Source of the DNA: Isosphaeraceae bacterium
GTDB lineage: Bacteria; Planctomycetota; Planctomycetia; Isosphaerales; Isosphaeraceae
Direction: 5' to 3'
DNA length: 39,016 nucleotides
Assembly: GCA_021324445.1 (NCBI GenBank)
Contig: JAJPJC010000271.1
Location: 1 to 39,016, forward strand
Shown: positions 16,698 to 24,378 of the stretch, piece after piece
Layout of the letters: each line of letters begins with the position of its first letter
Position numbering within the stretch: the first letter of the stretch is position 1
Notes under the pieces: generated by a model
What the model was told of the DNA's origin: nothing
What the model saw: only the letters and a program-made list of their open reading frames with translations
The model's database searches: none
Position numbers and translations under genes: made by a program

Positions 16698-18191
16698 ATG
16701 CCAAGGCCAGCGGACTCGCGGCCGAGTCGTCCTGGGGTTCGATGGGCCGGCATCCTCGCCGTGGCCGCCGTGGCCGGAGGGATCGCGGCGGGGTGGGTCT
16801 GGACTCACCATCGGCGACCCCCGGGCGAGCGGTACGCGACCGCGGGCGTGCGCCGGGCCAGCCTGAATCCGACGCTGACCGCCAGCGGGCTGGTCCAGAG
16901 CGCCAAACGCACGGTCATCGAGTGCCAGCTCGAGAATCTCACCGTCGGCGTCCGGGGTCAGCGACTGGCCGCCGGCGGCGCCTCGGTCCTGCTCCGGCTG
17001 ATCCCCGAAGGGACCTTCGTCAAGCGCGGTGACGTCCTGGCGGTCCTGGATTCCTCGGACTACGAGGAATTGCTCCGCGTCCAGCGGATCAGCGTGGAGC
17101 GGGCCAAGGCCGACAAGCTCCAGGCCGAGCTCGACTGGGAGATCGCCAAGCTGGGTGTCCGGGAATTCCGCGAGGGGACGATGAAGGAGACCCTCGAGGA
17201 TTTCCAGGCCAGGATCACGCTGGCCCGGGCCGATCGCGAGCGCGCCAGGGATCGGCTGGATTGGTCCCGCCGGATGAATGAGAAGGGCTATGTCCCGGCC
17301 AGTACGGTCACCTCCGACAAGTTCCGGCTGGCGCAGTTGGAGCTGCTCGTGCACCAGGAGGAGTCGGCCTTCGCCGTCTACCAGAAGTACACGGCCATCA
17401 AGACGATTCGGGAACTCGAGGGGGCCGTCAAGGGGGCCGAAGCCATCCTCCAGTACCAGCAACTGCGCACCCAGCGGAACCTCGACCGGCTGGCCACTCT
17501 GGAGAAGCAGGTGGAATTGTGCACGATCCGGGCCCCGCACGATGGCTTCGTCATCTACGCCAACGATCCCCGGCACGAGGTCTACATTGAAGAAGGGATG
17601 CCGGTGCGGCAGTATCAACGGCTGTTCTTCCTCCCGGACCTCAATGACATGGAAGTCGTGGCGATGCTTCATGAATCGATCGTCGACGAGGTCCAGCCCG
17701 GGATGCCGGCGACGGTCGCGGTGGAGGGGATGCCGGACCAGTCGATCGAGGGTCGCGTCGCCGCGGTGGCGCCGCTGCCCACCTTCGACTGGCGGAGCGA
17801 TGTGCGGTATTTCCAGGGGATCGTGAAGTTGAAGAATCCCCCGCGTGGTCTGCGCCCGGGCATGACCGCCCAGATCGCCATCGCCACGCCGCCGCGGACG
17901 AATGTCCTGGCGGTCCCGTCGGAGGCGGTGACTCTGGCCGACGGGCACGAGGTGTGCTTCGTCGTCAATGAGGACAGCGTCCAGCGCCGCGCGGTGAAAC
18001 TGGGAGCGGTCACGGGCGAGATGACCGAGGTCACGGATGGGCTGCGTGAGGGCGAGCAGGTGGTCCTCAATCCTCAGATCGAGGAAGAGGATCTGGTCGA
18101 GGCCGCCGCCCCGACCGACATGACCGCGGTCCCCACCGCCCTGGCTCCCGGCGACGGCTTGCCGGCCGATGCGGTCGCCGCGTCGCATTGA
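16698..18191 (+). CDS. HlyD-family membrane-fusion (periplasmic adaptor) protein, MacA-like
   Basis: The 497-residue protein has an N-terminal membrane anchor (WAGILAVAAVAGGIAAGWVW, ~16-35) and a periplasmic part. A first lipoyl half (IPEGTFVKRGDVLAVLDSSDYEELL, ~104-128) is followed by a long coiled-coil hairpin (~130-270), a second lipoyl half (LCTIRAPHDGFVIYAND), and beta-barrel and membrane-proximal domains (GMPATVAVEGMPDQSIEGRV; GLRPGMTAQIAI; VPSEAV; GLREGEQVVLNP). This is the order seen in MacA/RND adaptors. ATG 16698 with AAGGG 9 bases upstream is chosen because the upstream in-frame extension is Arg-rich and unlike coding sequence. Neither the MacB-type ABC permease nor an RND pump follows; the next gene encodes a four-helix membrane protein. 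Confidence 0.88.
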   Translation: MPRPADSRPSRPGVRWAGILAVAAVAGGIAAGWVWTHHRRPPGERYATAGVRRASLNPTLTASGLVQSAKRTVIECQLENLTVGVRGQRLAAGGASVLLRLIPEGTFVKRGDVLAVLDSSDYEELLRVQRISVERAKADKLQAELDWEIAKLGVREFREGTMKETLEDFQARITLARADRERARDRLDWSRRMNEKGYVPASTVTSDKFRLAQLELLVHQEESAFAVYQKYTAIKTIRELEGAVKGAEAILQYQQLRTQRNLDRLATLEKQVELCTIRAPHDGFVIYANDPRHEVYIEEGMPVRQYQRLFFLPDLNDMEVVAMLHESIVDEVQPGMPATVAVEGMPDQSIEGRVAAVAPLPTFDWRSDVRYFQGIVKLKNPPRGLRPGMTAQIAIATPPRTNVLAVPSEAVTLADGHEVCFVVNEDSVQRRAVKLGAVTGEMTEVTDGLREGEQVVLNPQIEEEDLVEAAAPTDMTAVPTALAPGDGLPADAVAASH

Positions 18192-18503
18192 GCGAGTGGG
18201 CGTCCCCGGTCGGCCATCCTGGCCCATGGGCCTGGGACCGGCCGGCGCAACCGGTCCGCCGCCGACGATGCCGCGCACGCCGGTCGTGGCGCGGCAATTC
18301 CTGCCCGGCCGGGCTCCCAGGGTGATGGCCGGCCTGGCAACCTGCCGATGTCACTTCCATCGTCCTCGGGGCGCCGGCCGGGCGCTGGCCGGTTGGTTGC
18401 GCCCGCGCGATCCCGAGGGCCACCTGCGGCCGGGAAGTTCCCGCGTTGGGGCCGACTTGACCGGTCGTTGCCAGCCAGCCCCCGAGCCCGCAAAGCAAAG
18501 CCC
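18192..18503. other. 312-bp gap without a supported gene
   Basis: The gap follows the adaptor gene. It contains the perfect palindrome ggcccatgggcc (18221-18232) flanked by ccggtc (18206-18211) and gaccgg (18236-18241), which could fold into a hairpin terminating the adaptor transcript. Nothing else is recognisable. Confidence 0.35.
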
Positions 18504-19028
18504 ATGAGCACCAAGCGTCCGTCCGCCGCGCCTCCCGGTGCGGCCTCCTCCGGATCCGCCGTCACCAACGCGCTGGTCATCGGCGCGGCCCTGCTTTGGG
18601 GAGCCGGCCTGCTGGTCCAGCGCGGCCGGCTCACCTGGCCGCCCTACCCCTTGTTGTCGAGCCTGGCCACCCTGGCCGGCTGCCTCGCTCTGGTCGGACC
18701 CGTCATTTTGTTCCGCTCGGGGGAGCTGGAAGGGAGCCTGGGAGAACTCGGTTGGCTCACCGCCGGTCTGCTCCACTGGGCCTTCGACCTGGCGGCGGTC
18801 CTCCAGGGTCAATGGCGGACCATCCAGTGGGCGACGCCGCTCCCGGACCGCACGCTCGGTCTGATCATCCTGGCCGTGTTGCTGGCCGGCTGGAGATGCG
18901 GCCTGGCGCACCGGAACTGGTCCTGGACCAACGTCGCCGGCTGGATGCTGTGCGCCTTCTGGGTCGGGATGGCCGCTTGCTCCTGGCTGCTGGCGCCCGG
19001 GGCGCGCGCCAGCCTGGCGGTGCTCTGA
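18504..19028 (+). CDS. Small membrane protein with about four helices, unknown function
   Basis: The 174-residue protein has a polar start (MSTKRPSAAPPGAASSGS) and hydrophobic helices near residues 20-36, 47-68, 115-133 and 145-164. Trp-rich loops (GELGWLTAGLLHWAFDLAAV, HRNWSWTNVAGWML) connect them. No family is recognised. ATG 18504 is chosen because upstream codons are Arg/Pro-rich and do not look coding; no good Shine-Dalgarno is present, so expression may depend on the upstream adaptor gene or the start may differ. It follows an orphan membrane-fusion adaptor, but is too small and lacks motifs for an ABC or RND permease. Confidence 0.65.
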   Translation: MSTKRPSAAPPGAASSGSAVTNALVIGAALLWGAGLLVQRGRLTWPPYPLLSSLATLAGCLALVGPVILFRSGELEGSLGELGWLTAGLLHWAFDLAAVLQGQWRTIQWATPLPDRTLGLIILAVLLAGWRCGLAHRNWSWTNVAGWMLCAFWVGMAACSWLLAPGARASLAVL

Positions 19029-19031
19029 TCC

Positions 19032-19060
19032 TTGACGGCGCCGGCGCCGACCGATTACTT
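19032..19060 (+). promoter_or_regulatory. Candidate promoter upstream of the DUF4190 gene
   Basis: TTGACG (19032-19037) is followed after 17 bases by TTACTT (19055-19060). The spacer contains the palindrome ggcgccggcgcc. It lies about 108 bases upstream of the GTG start at 19168. Confidence 0.33.
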
Positions 19061-19167
19061 TCAAGGGAAATTCAGGGCCTGTGCACGGTCCGCCGCGGGC
19101 ACTGGCGCACCCAGGGTTATCTTCATTCCTTCCGCGGCAGACCTCGGCCATCCGGAGGAATCCATCT

Positions 19168-19995
19168 GTGGCGACCGATCAGACCAGCCGCCTCATCGCT
19201 GAGGACGTGGCCGAAGCCCTTCCGGCCATCGAGAACGAAATCCCGACCTATCGAGCAATCAGCACTCGAGCGGTCTTTAGTGTGATCTGCGGGGTCCTGG
19301 CGTCCTTCAGCTTCGCCAGTCTCTCCTTCCTGATCTTCGCGGTCCTGGCCGTCGTGCTGGGAGGCGCCGCCATTCTCGCGATCAAGCGCCATCCCGACAT
19401 GCTCACCGGCCGTGGGCTGGCCAATGCCGGCATCGCCATGGGTTTGATCTTTGGCCTGGTCTCGGCGACCTACTCCGGGGTCCAGAGTTTCGTCCTGACC
19501 CAGGCGGCCACGCGGTTCGGCCGGGAATATGCCGCGGCCGTCCAGAGCGGCTCCTGGGGCAAGATGCTCTGGTACACGTTCCCTCCCGAGACGAGGAAGA
19601 ACAAGACACCGGAGGAGGCCTTGCGCGAGTACGAGGCCACCAAGACCAAGGAGCGGATGATGGTCGACCAGAAGACCGGCCCGATGCAGACCCTCCGCAA
19701 GCGCCTGGCTTCCTCCAAGGACGAGGCCTTCCACTTCGTCGACATCGAGGCCCAGGGACTGGACGAAGGTCACGGCCGGGATCTCGGCTATTATGCGACG
19801 GCTCTCTTCGAGGTCGAAGGGCCCGGCAACAAGGACTTCCCCGAAAAGAAGCAATTCGCGCTGGCGATTTTCAAAGGGAGAATCCAGGGCCGGCACTACG
19901 AGTGGTGGGTGGAGGACGTGCGCTTCCCCTATCAGCCCCGCTCCTACAAGGCACCCGCGAAGCCGGTCGACGACGGCCATGGTCATGCCCATTGA
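19168..19995 (+). CDS. DUF4190 membrane protein with soluble C-terminal domain
   Basis: The 275-residue protein starts at GTG 19168, supported by GGAGGA 8 bases upstream; an ATG farther upstream at 19081 lacks such a site. Residues ~31-110 contain two membrane helices separated by GGAAILAIKRHPDMLTGRGLANAGIAMGLIFG, the pattern of DUF4190 (small two-helix domain with an RGLA.AGI turn). The C-terminal ~165 residues are soluble, with charged helices (TPEEALREYEATKTKERMM) and beta-like sequence ending in a His-rich tail (GHGHAH). This domain may lie outside the cytoplasm. Similar two-domain proteins occur in planctomycetes; function unknown. It is convergent with queD. Confidence 0.8.
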   Translation: MATDQTSRLIAEDVAEALPAIENEIPTYRAISTRAVFSVICGVLASFSFASLSFLIFAVLAVVLGGAAILAIKRHPDMLTGRGLANAGIAMGLIFGLVSATYSGVQSFVLTQAATRFGREYAAAVQSGSWGKMLWYTFPPETRKNKTPEEALREYEATKTKERMMVDQKTGPMQTLRKRLASSKDEAFHFVDIEAQGLDEGHGRDLGYYATALFEVEGPGNKDFPEKKQFALAIFKGRIQGRHYEWWVEDVRFPYQPRSYKAPAKPVDDGHGHAH

Positions 19996-19998
19996 CAG

Positions 19999-20015
19999 GA
20001 CCGGCCCGGCCGGTC
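19999..20015. terminator. Short palindrome between convergent genes
   Basis: gaccggcc-c-ggccggtc is a perfect palindrome around one base (as a hairpin, 7 bp with a 3-base loop). It starts 4 bases after the DUF4190 stop and overlaps the queD stop codon, in the 18-bp gap between convergent genes. Confidence 0.45.
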
Positions 20016-20421
20016 ACGATCCGGGCGCATACGTCGAGCAGCAATGCGCCGTCTCCCAGAGCACGACTTCGGTGACCGGCAGGCCGGCGGCCCTGGCCCG
20101 ATCATAGATCAACCGCGCGATGTTCTCCGCCGTCGGGTTGCAATCCATGACGAAGACGCGCTCGCCGCGCTGCTTGAGGACGGGGAGCAGCGGGTCCTCG
20201 CGACAGAGCAGCAGGGTGTGATCGAGGTTCTCGTCGATCCAATTCTGGACCTTTCGCTTGATCTCGGCGAAGTCGACCAGCATGCCGCGCTGGTCCAGCG
20301 CCGAGCCCTCCAAGGTGATCACGGCGCGGCCGTTGTGCCCGTGCAGGTGCCGGCACTTGCCCTCGTAGTTCAACAGGCGGTGGCCGTAACAGAACTCGAT
20401 CTCGCGTGTGACTCGGAACAT
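20014..20421 (-). CDS. queD: 6-carboxytetrahydropterin synthase-type protein (QueD)
   Basis: The 135-residue enzyme converts dihydroneopterin triphosphate to 6-carboxytetrahydropterin, an early step of queuosine/7-deazaguanine synthesis. Zinc ligands are His14 (CYGHRLL) and His27/His29 (HLHGHN). The catalytic Cys23 is in GKCRHLHGH, NLDHTLL carries the Asp67-His68 pair, and WETAH carries Glu123, all as in QueD/PTPS family proteins of 120-140 residues. ATG 20421 is chosen because the protein then begins FRVTREIEFCYGH, the normal first strand; the longer frame would run through the upstream repeat. queC lies just upstream on the same strand with a palindromic repeat in the 47-bp gap. Confidence 0.92.
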   Translation of the reverse strand: MFRVTREIEFCYGHRLLNYEGKCRHLHGHNGRAVITLEGSALDQRGMLVDFAEIKRKVQNWIDENLDHTLLLCREDPLLPVLKQRGERVFVMDCNPTAENIARLIYDRARAAGLPVTEVVLWETAHCCSTYAPGS

Positions 20422-20450
20422 GAGTGATCCGCCTGACAGATCGCAGAGTC

Positions 20451-20516
20451 GCCGGACGGAGCCGGCTCCTACAAGGGGTCGAAGCCACCTTCCTGTGGGA
20501 GGCGGCTCCGTCCGCC
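20451..20516. repeat. GGAGCCGGCTCC-family palindrome overlapping the queC 3' end
   Basis: Left arm 20451-20472 (starts gccggacggagccggctc) and right arm 20495-20516 are complementary at 19 of 22 positions with a 22-base loop. Related to 8684-8834. It encodes the last 15 residues and the stop codon of queC. Confidence 0.8.
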
Positions 20517-21191
20517 GATCTTCACTGAGCCAGAATACACCGTTCGATCGGTGAGCCCCGCTTCCCGAAAGCCGTTCTTCCGCTCGACACACTTGTTGCA
20601 AGTGCCGCAGTGCTGGCCGTCAATCGGGTCGATGCAAGAAAACGTCAGGTGGAGCGGCAAGTGCCGGCCGCGGATCAGGACATCGCGCTTCTGCAAGTGC
20701 GCAAACGGCCGGATCAGCCGCAATTCGCCGCCCATGGCTTGATGGAAGAGCCGTTCCAGCCGCGCGAAGAACTCGGGGGTGCTATCGGGGAACGGGTTGG
20801 ATCCCAAGGAGCCCAGCGCCAGCGCGGCGATGTCGCGGAGCCGGCACCAGACCGCCGCTTTCACCGTCAGCAGGAGGTTGCGGCCGGGCAGATAAACCGC
20901 CTCGTCAGGGGTCTCCGCCCCGGGAACCTCCGCGCCGCGGGTACTCCAGTGCGTGCCATAGACATCGGCAATCGGCTCGTCCAGAACGACCAGTTCGCCC
21001 AGGCCCTCCTGCCGGACCGCGGCGAGGAACCGCTCCAACCAGGCGATCTCGGCGCCCTCCCACCGCAATCCGGAGCGGATGTAGAGGGGAACGACGCGGG
21101 GGAACTCGCGCAAGAGATCGACGCAAAGGATGGCGCTGTCGAGTCCTCCGCTGATCAGGATGGCTGCCGCGGGCTGGTTCGGTCGGGACAT
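20469..21191 (-). CDS. queC: 7-cyano-7-deazaguanine (preQ0) synthase (QueC)
   Basis: The 240-residue ATP-dependent enzyme turns 7-carboxy-7-deazaguanine into preQ0. The PP-loop ATPase motif SGGLDS is at 14-19. YLPGRNLLLTVKAA and ALALGSLGSNPFPDS are family segments. The zinc-binding cysteines are Cys186, 195, 198 and 201 (SCIDPIDGQHCGTCNKC). ATG 21191 opens the protein 13 residues before the PP-loop, as usual; the Shine-Dalgarno is weak. The C-terminal GGRSRLPQEGGFDPL is encoded by a palindromic repeat that also provides the TAG, so it is a repeat-derived extension of an otherwise complete enzyme. The neighbour queD is in the same pathway; queE and the tRNA-modifying enzymes are not in the window. 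Confidence 0.92.
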   Translation of the reverse strand: MSRPNQPAAAILISGGLDSAILCVDLLREFPRVVPLYIRSGLRWEGAEIAWLERFLAAVRQEGLGELVVLDEPIADVYGTHWSTRGAEVPGAETPDEAVYLPGRNLLLTVKAAVWCRLRDIAALALGSLGSNPFPDSTPEFFARLERLFHQAMGGELRLIRPFAHLQKRDVLIRGRHLPLHLTFSCIDPIDGQHCGTCNKCVERKNGFREAGLTDRTVYSGSVKIGGRSRLPQEGGFDPL

Positions 21192-21288
21192 CGCGTGATC
21201 GGTGGTTCCCAGGAAGGCGCATCCTCCGGTGATCCGTTCCGCTCCGGAGTCGGCGTATTCTAGGCCCGTACGGGCCGGCCGGCAACCT

Positions 21289-22659
21289 TTACGGAGGCCT
21301 CGGGTCGATTCGATCCGTTGAGTCGCCCGATGAGAGGTATCGATCCACCCACTCCAGCGCCTCGCGCTTGCTCTGAATCCGGCCCTCAAGCTGAGCTTCG
21401 CGAATCCGATCGAGGAGCTCCTTGAACTGGGGACCTTGCTTGAGACCATGCCGGACCAGGTCGTGACCGGTGATCAGTGGCGGCGGGTTGATCGGTCCGC
21501 TGGGCTGGTTCTCGAGGTAGTACCGGCAGTAGTCGACATGCTCGGTGTTTCCCGTCGAGGCCAGGGCATCGGCGCGGTGCAAGGCCAGCAGGTCGTCGAT
21601 GCCCGGCTCCGCCAGGATTTTCTTGAGCTTCGATTCGCGAAGCTTCCTGGCCTCGCCGAGGTACTGGTGATACTCGACCAGCCAGACGATCCGCTCTCGC
21701 TCGGAATTGGAGAGCCTCAGGTCGCGGCTCAAGCGGTCGGCGATCCGCGCGCCGGCCCGCTCGTGGTTATGGAAGCCGTAGTGCCCCTGCTGGAAGACCC
21801 GGGTGAAGGGCTTGCCCACGTCGTGCAACAGCGCGGCGAAGGCCAAGGTGAAGGACGGAGCCGGCGGCAACAGGGAGAGGACCAGCCGGGTATGGTCCCA
21901 GAGGTCGCCCTCCGGCTGCATGGGCTTGCCCTGGAAGAGTCCCTTCATCGCGACGACCGGGGGGAGGATGGCGGCCAGCAGTCCCAGCTCCAGGGCGAGG
22001 TCCATCGCGCGGGCGCGCGACGGCTGGACGAGCATCCGCCGCAGCTCCTGGGCGATCCGCTCGGCCGAGACGCCGACCACCTGGCCGGCCATGGCCCGGA
22101 TCGCCGCGGCGGTGGCCGGCTCGATGGTGAGCTGGAACCGCGCCGCCAGCCGGACGGCGCGGAGCAGCCGCAGCTTGTCCTCGCGAAACCGCGCCATCGG
22201 GTCGCCGATGGCACGGAGCACCCGGCGCTCGAGGTCCTCGCGGCCCCCGACGTAATCGATCACCTGGTCCGACAAGGGATCGAGGAACATCCCGTTGATC
22301 GTGAAATCGCGCCGGGACGCATCGAGCTCCGGCGAGCCGAAGACGACCGACTCGGGGTGGCGGCCGTCGACGTAGGCCCCGTCGCTGCGGAAGGTGGCGA
22401 CCTCGACCTCGATGCCCCGATGGCGCGGATGCAGCACCCGCACGACGCCGAAGGAGATCCCGACCGGGATGGCCCGATACGGCAGGACTTGCAAGACGCG
22501 CTCGGGCGTCGCCTCGGTCGCCACGTCGTAATCGGCCGGCGTCTGGCCCAGGATCAAGTCCCGGACGCAACCCCCCGCCCAGAGCGACTGATAGCCGGCC
22601 GCCCGCAGCCGCCGGACCACTTCCCGGGCGAACTCGCGGCGTGTCTCGGCGTCAGTCAT
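21289..22659 (-). CDS. cca: CCA tRNA nucleotidyltransferase / poly(A) polymerase family protein
   Basis: The 456-residue class II nucleotidyltransferase adds or repairs the 3' CCA of tRNA. The head domain shows GGCVRD (29-34) and the catalytic DYD (43-45) with VATEATPE after it, ASRRDFTINGMFLDP (114-128), and the RNA-binding RFREDKLRLLRAVRLAARF (158-174). A C-terminal HD phosphohydrolase-type domain follows (WDHT with His256, LLHDVGKP with His279-Asp280, FHNHERAGA). Without specificity experiments, poly(A) polymerase activity cannot be excluded. The ATG overlaps the end of rsmD by 8 bases, so translation is probably coupled. queC lies ~97 bp downstream on the same strand. Confidence 0.92.
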   Translation of the reverse strand: MTDAETRREFAREVVRRLRAAGYQSLWAGGCVRDLILGQTPADYDVATEATPERVLQVLPYRAIPVGISFGVVRVLHPRHRGIEVEVATFRSDGAYVDGRHPESVVFGSPELDASRRDFTINGMFLDPLSDQVIDYVGGREDLERRVLRAIGDPMARFREDKLRLLRAVRLAARFQLTIEPATAAAIRAMAGQVVGVSAERIAQELRRMLVQPSRARAMDLALELGLLAAILPPVVAMKGLFQGKPMQPEGDLWDHTRLVLSLLPPAPSFTLAFAALLHDVGKPFTRVFQQGHYGFHNHERAGARIADRLSRDLRLSNSERERIVWLVEYHQYLGEARKLRESKLKKILAEPGIDDLLALHRADALASTGNTEHVDYCRYYLENQPSGPINPPPLITGHDLVRHGLKQGPQFKELLDRIREAQLEGRIQSKREALEWVDRYLSSGDSTDRIDPRPP

Positions 22660-23311
22660 CGGCGTCGTCCTCCGGCTCCGGACCGGCCGGGACCTCGGTG
22701 ACGGTCCTCAGCCCCGCGGTCCCGTCGCCGTCGACCAGCCCTTCGGCCGGCGCGGAGACCACCCGCAGTGCAAGCTGAGTATTCCCGTACCGCCGGAGAT
22801 CCCAGCTCGCGAAGTCCGGGAGGATCCGCTCGTCGAGGGTGCGCCCGGACTCGACCACCAGCACCGATCCAGCGGGCACCTTCTCGACAAGCTGGGCCAG
22901 CATCCGGTTCAGGGATTTTGCGTGGATTTCGTAATGACGATACGGCGGGTCGAGGAAGATGACCCGCGGGCGATCGTCGGGCGACTCGAACGATCGGGCC
23001 CATCGGTAGGCATCGGCGTGCCGCACCCGGGCGCGGTCCTGGTAGCGGAGCGTGGCGATGTTGCGGTAGATCAGCCCGACGTTCTCACGATCGCGCTCCA
23101 CGAAGGTCGCCTGCCGGGCCCCCCGGCTGAGTGCCTCCAGCCCCAGGGCGCCGGTGCCGGCGAACAGGTCGACCACCTCGCGGTCGACCACCAGGTCGCC
23201 CAGGATGTTGAAGAGCGACTCGCGGACCAGATCGCTGGTGGGCTTGGTGCTGGCTGACGGCCGGGGCCCGTCAATCTTGTGGCCGCGTCGTTGCCCCGCG
23301 ATAATTCGCAT
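22652..23311 (-). CDS. rsmD: 16S rRNA (guanine966-N2)-methyltransferase (RsmD)
   Basis: The 219-residue SAM-dependent enzyme methylates G966 of 16S rRNA. It starts MRIIAGQRRGHKI, the typical RsmD opening, then RPTSD-like KPTSDLVRESLFNIL. SAM motif I is VDLFAGTGALGLEALSRGA (47-65) and the catalytic DPPY is at 121-124. The C-terminus carries an extra acidic tail (PAGPEPEDDADD). Its last 8 bases overlap cca. The first 101 coding bases plus 20 upstream bases are duplicated at 24258-24378, beyond a vapBC module, so the gene may have been separated from its original promoter; the 114 bp between it and vapC would have to supply a new one, or transcription comes from vapBC. Confidence 0.93.
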   Translation of the reverse strand: MRIIAGQRRGHKIDGPRPSASTKPTSDLVRESLFNILGDLVVDREVVDLFAGTGALGLEALSRGARQATFVERDRENVGLIYRNIATLRYQDRARVRHADAYRWARSFESPDDRPRVIFLDPPYRHYEIHAKSLNRMLAQLVEKVPAGSVLVVESGRTLDERILPDFASWDLRRYGNTQLALRVVSAPAEGLVDGDGTAGLRTVTEVPAGPEPEDDADD

Positions 23312-23331
23312 GGCAGGAACGCTCCCTCGTG
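23211..23331 (-). repeat. 121-bp direct repeat, copy 1 (5' end of intact rsmD)
   Basis: This segment matches 24258-24378 at 116 of 121 positions in the same orientation. It covers 20 bases upstream of the rsmD ATG and the first 33 full codons plus two bases. All five differences fall in coding positions and none changes an amino acid. Confidence 0.92.
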
Positions 23332-23445
23332 TCGTGTCGCCCGAGCTCATTCGGGCCGGTCCGGGCCAACGCACGACCGGTCGGACCCTCGTTCGATTCT
23401 ACCAGGCGCGACCGGCGGGAGCGATCTCGTCGACGGGCCGGCGGG

Positions 23446-23889
23446 TCACGGCCAGCGCGTCACCGAGAGGCCGGAGATCCGCTGAAAGTGGGCGAGGTTA
23501 TTGGTCACCAGCGTCGCGGCCAGGGCGAGGGCGTGTGCGGCAATCAACAAATCCATGGCGCCGATCGCCTGCCCGGCTCGTTCCAACTCGTGCCGGATGC
23601 GGCCGTAATGCGCGGGGCAGGTCGTGCCGTCGTAATCGTAGACCTCGAAGGGCATCAAGATCTCTTGGACGGCGACGATCTCGGTATCATAGTCACCACT
23701 GTTGTGGGCGCCGAATTCCAGCTCCGATACCGTGATGGCCGAAAGTCCGACCACGTCGCCTTTCGCCTGGGCCTCCCGGCATCGCCTCACCAGGGCCAGA
23801 GCCCTCTCGCGGCGGGCGCGCTGCCGCGCCGACGCCTTGAGTCCGCGCAGCATGAAGATGACCATGTCCGTGTCCAGCATGTAGAGCAC
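23446..23889 (-). CDS. vapC: VapC-family PIN-domain toxin
   Basis: The 147-residue PIN-domain ribonuclease has the acidic residues expected at the metal site: Asp6 (LYMLDTDMVIFML), Glu56 (ITVSELEFG) and Asp113 (AMDLLIAAHALA). The fourth position reads TNN rather than TND, as in many VapCs. The C-terminus LVTNNLAHFQRISGLSV is family-typical. GTG 23889 is chosen because it makes the N-terminus (M)LYMLDTD, matching VapC alignments, and sits 5 bases after the vapB stop; ATG 23880 would start at the MLDTD. Toxicity and RNA target are inferred from the family only. With vapB it forms a complete module placed between duplicated rsmD 5' ends. Confidence 0.88.
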   Translation of the reverse strand: MLYMLDTDMVIFMLRGLKASARQRARRERALALVRRCREAQAKGDVVGLSAITVSELEFGAHNSGDYDTEIVAVQEILMPFEVYDYDGTTCPAHYGRIRHELERAGQAIGAMDLLIAAHALALAATLVTNNLAHFQRISGLSVTRWP

Positions 23890-23894
23890 GTCGA

Positions 23895-24116
23895 TCAATC
23901 CCGTGATTCCAACTCGGGCTGGACACGCTCGCGGCTCAAGAACTCGTCGGAGAGTTTCTGGACGCCTTCGAAGAAGATCTCCCAGGGGTCCCTGGTGATC
24001 ACGAGAAACCCTTCGCTGGTGCGCTTGAGGTGGACCGTGTCCGTCTCGACGCGAAACTCTTTCGGGAGCCGAATCGCCTGGCTGCGGCCCGTCCGGAACA
24101 CCTTGGCAATCGCCAT
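23895..24116 (-). CDS. vapB: VapB/AbrB-type antitoxin
   Basis: The 73-residue protein has a SpoVT/AbrB-like DNA-binding N-terminus (AIAKVFRTGRSQAIRLPKEF, 2-21, with FRTGRSQAIRLP the swapped-hairpin signature). Its acidic and aromatic C-terminal tail (DPWEIFFEGVQKLSDEFLSR) would wrap the toxin. GGAGG lies 6 bases before ATG 24116; an upstream in-frame ATG at 24149 lacks such a site. It is immediately upstream of vapC, the standard order. It probably represses its own operon through the AT-rich site at 24137-24158. Confidence 0.88.
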   Translation of the reverse strand: MAIAKVFRTGRSQAIRLPKEFRVETDTVHLKRTSEGFLVITRDPWEIFFEGVQKLSDEFLSRERVQPELESRD

Positions 24117-24136
24117 GACCAGCCTCCGCGGTTGAG

Positions 24137-24158
24137 TGGTATCTATCATATGGTATAT
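24137..24158 (-). promoter_or_regulatory. Putative vapBC promoter/operator
   Basis: This 22-bp AT-rich island in GC-rich DNA lies ~20 bases upstream of the vapB start. It contains TGGTAT twice (24137-24142 and 24151-24156) around CATATG. On the minus strand it reads as overlapping -10-like TATACC/TATGAT sequences. Its role as VapB operator is inferred from position. Confidence 0.38.
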
Positions 24159-24358
24159 GCCGCGGACTCGGCGGGCAAGTGCTCGCGGCCCGCGGTCGGA
24201 TGCGACGACTCTTCGGAAGGGGCAGAGCCCGGGGCCAGGGACCTTTGCCGAGATCGGAAGAGCGACTCGCGGACCAGGTCGCTGGTCGGCTTGGTGCTGG
24301 CCGACGGCCGGGGCCCGTCAATCTTGTGGCCGCGCCGTTGCCCCGCGATGATTCGCAT
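24146..24358 (-). pseudogene. Truncated duplicate of the rsmD 5' end
   Basis: The frame starts at an ATG in the same context as rsmD and encodes 70 residues. The first 34 (MRIIAGQRRGHKIDGPRPSA through SDLVRESLF) are identical to RsmD. After that the sequence switches abruptly to unrelated RSRQRSLAPGSAPSE and ends at a TGA inside the vapB upstream region. The SAM-binding and catalytic motifs are missing, so it cannot be a methyltransferase. It is either the original rsmD start left behind when the vapBC segment came in, or a copy brought with that segment. Confidence 0.88.
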
Positions 24359-24378
24359 GGCAGGAACGCTCCCTCGTG
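24258..24378 (-). repeat. 121-bp direct repeat, copy 2 (5' end of truncated rsmD)
   Basis: This is the partner of 23211-23331, 1,047 bp away in direct orientation, with 96% identity. Homology stops sharply at both ends: after codon 33-34 on one side and 20 bases upstream of the ATG on the other. The pair brackets vapBC. Confidence 0.92.

Noticed and set aside
16698..19028. MacAB-type export operon
   Set aside because: The protein after the adaptor has only about four helices, lacks Walker motifs and has no periplasmic MacB domain.
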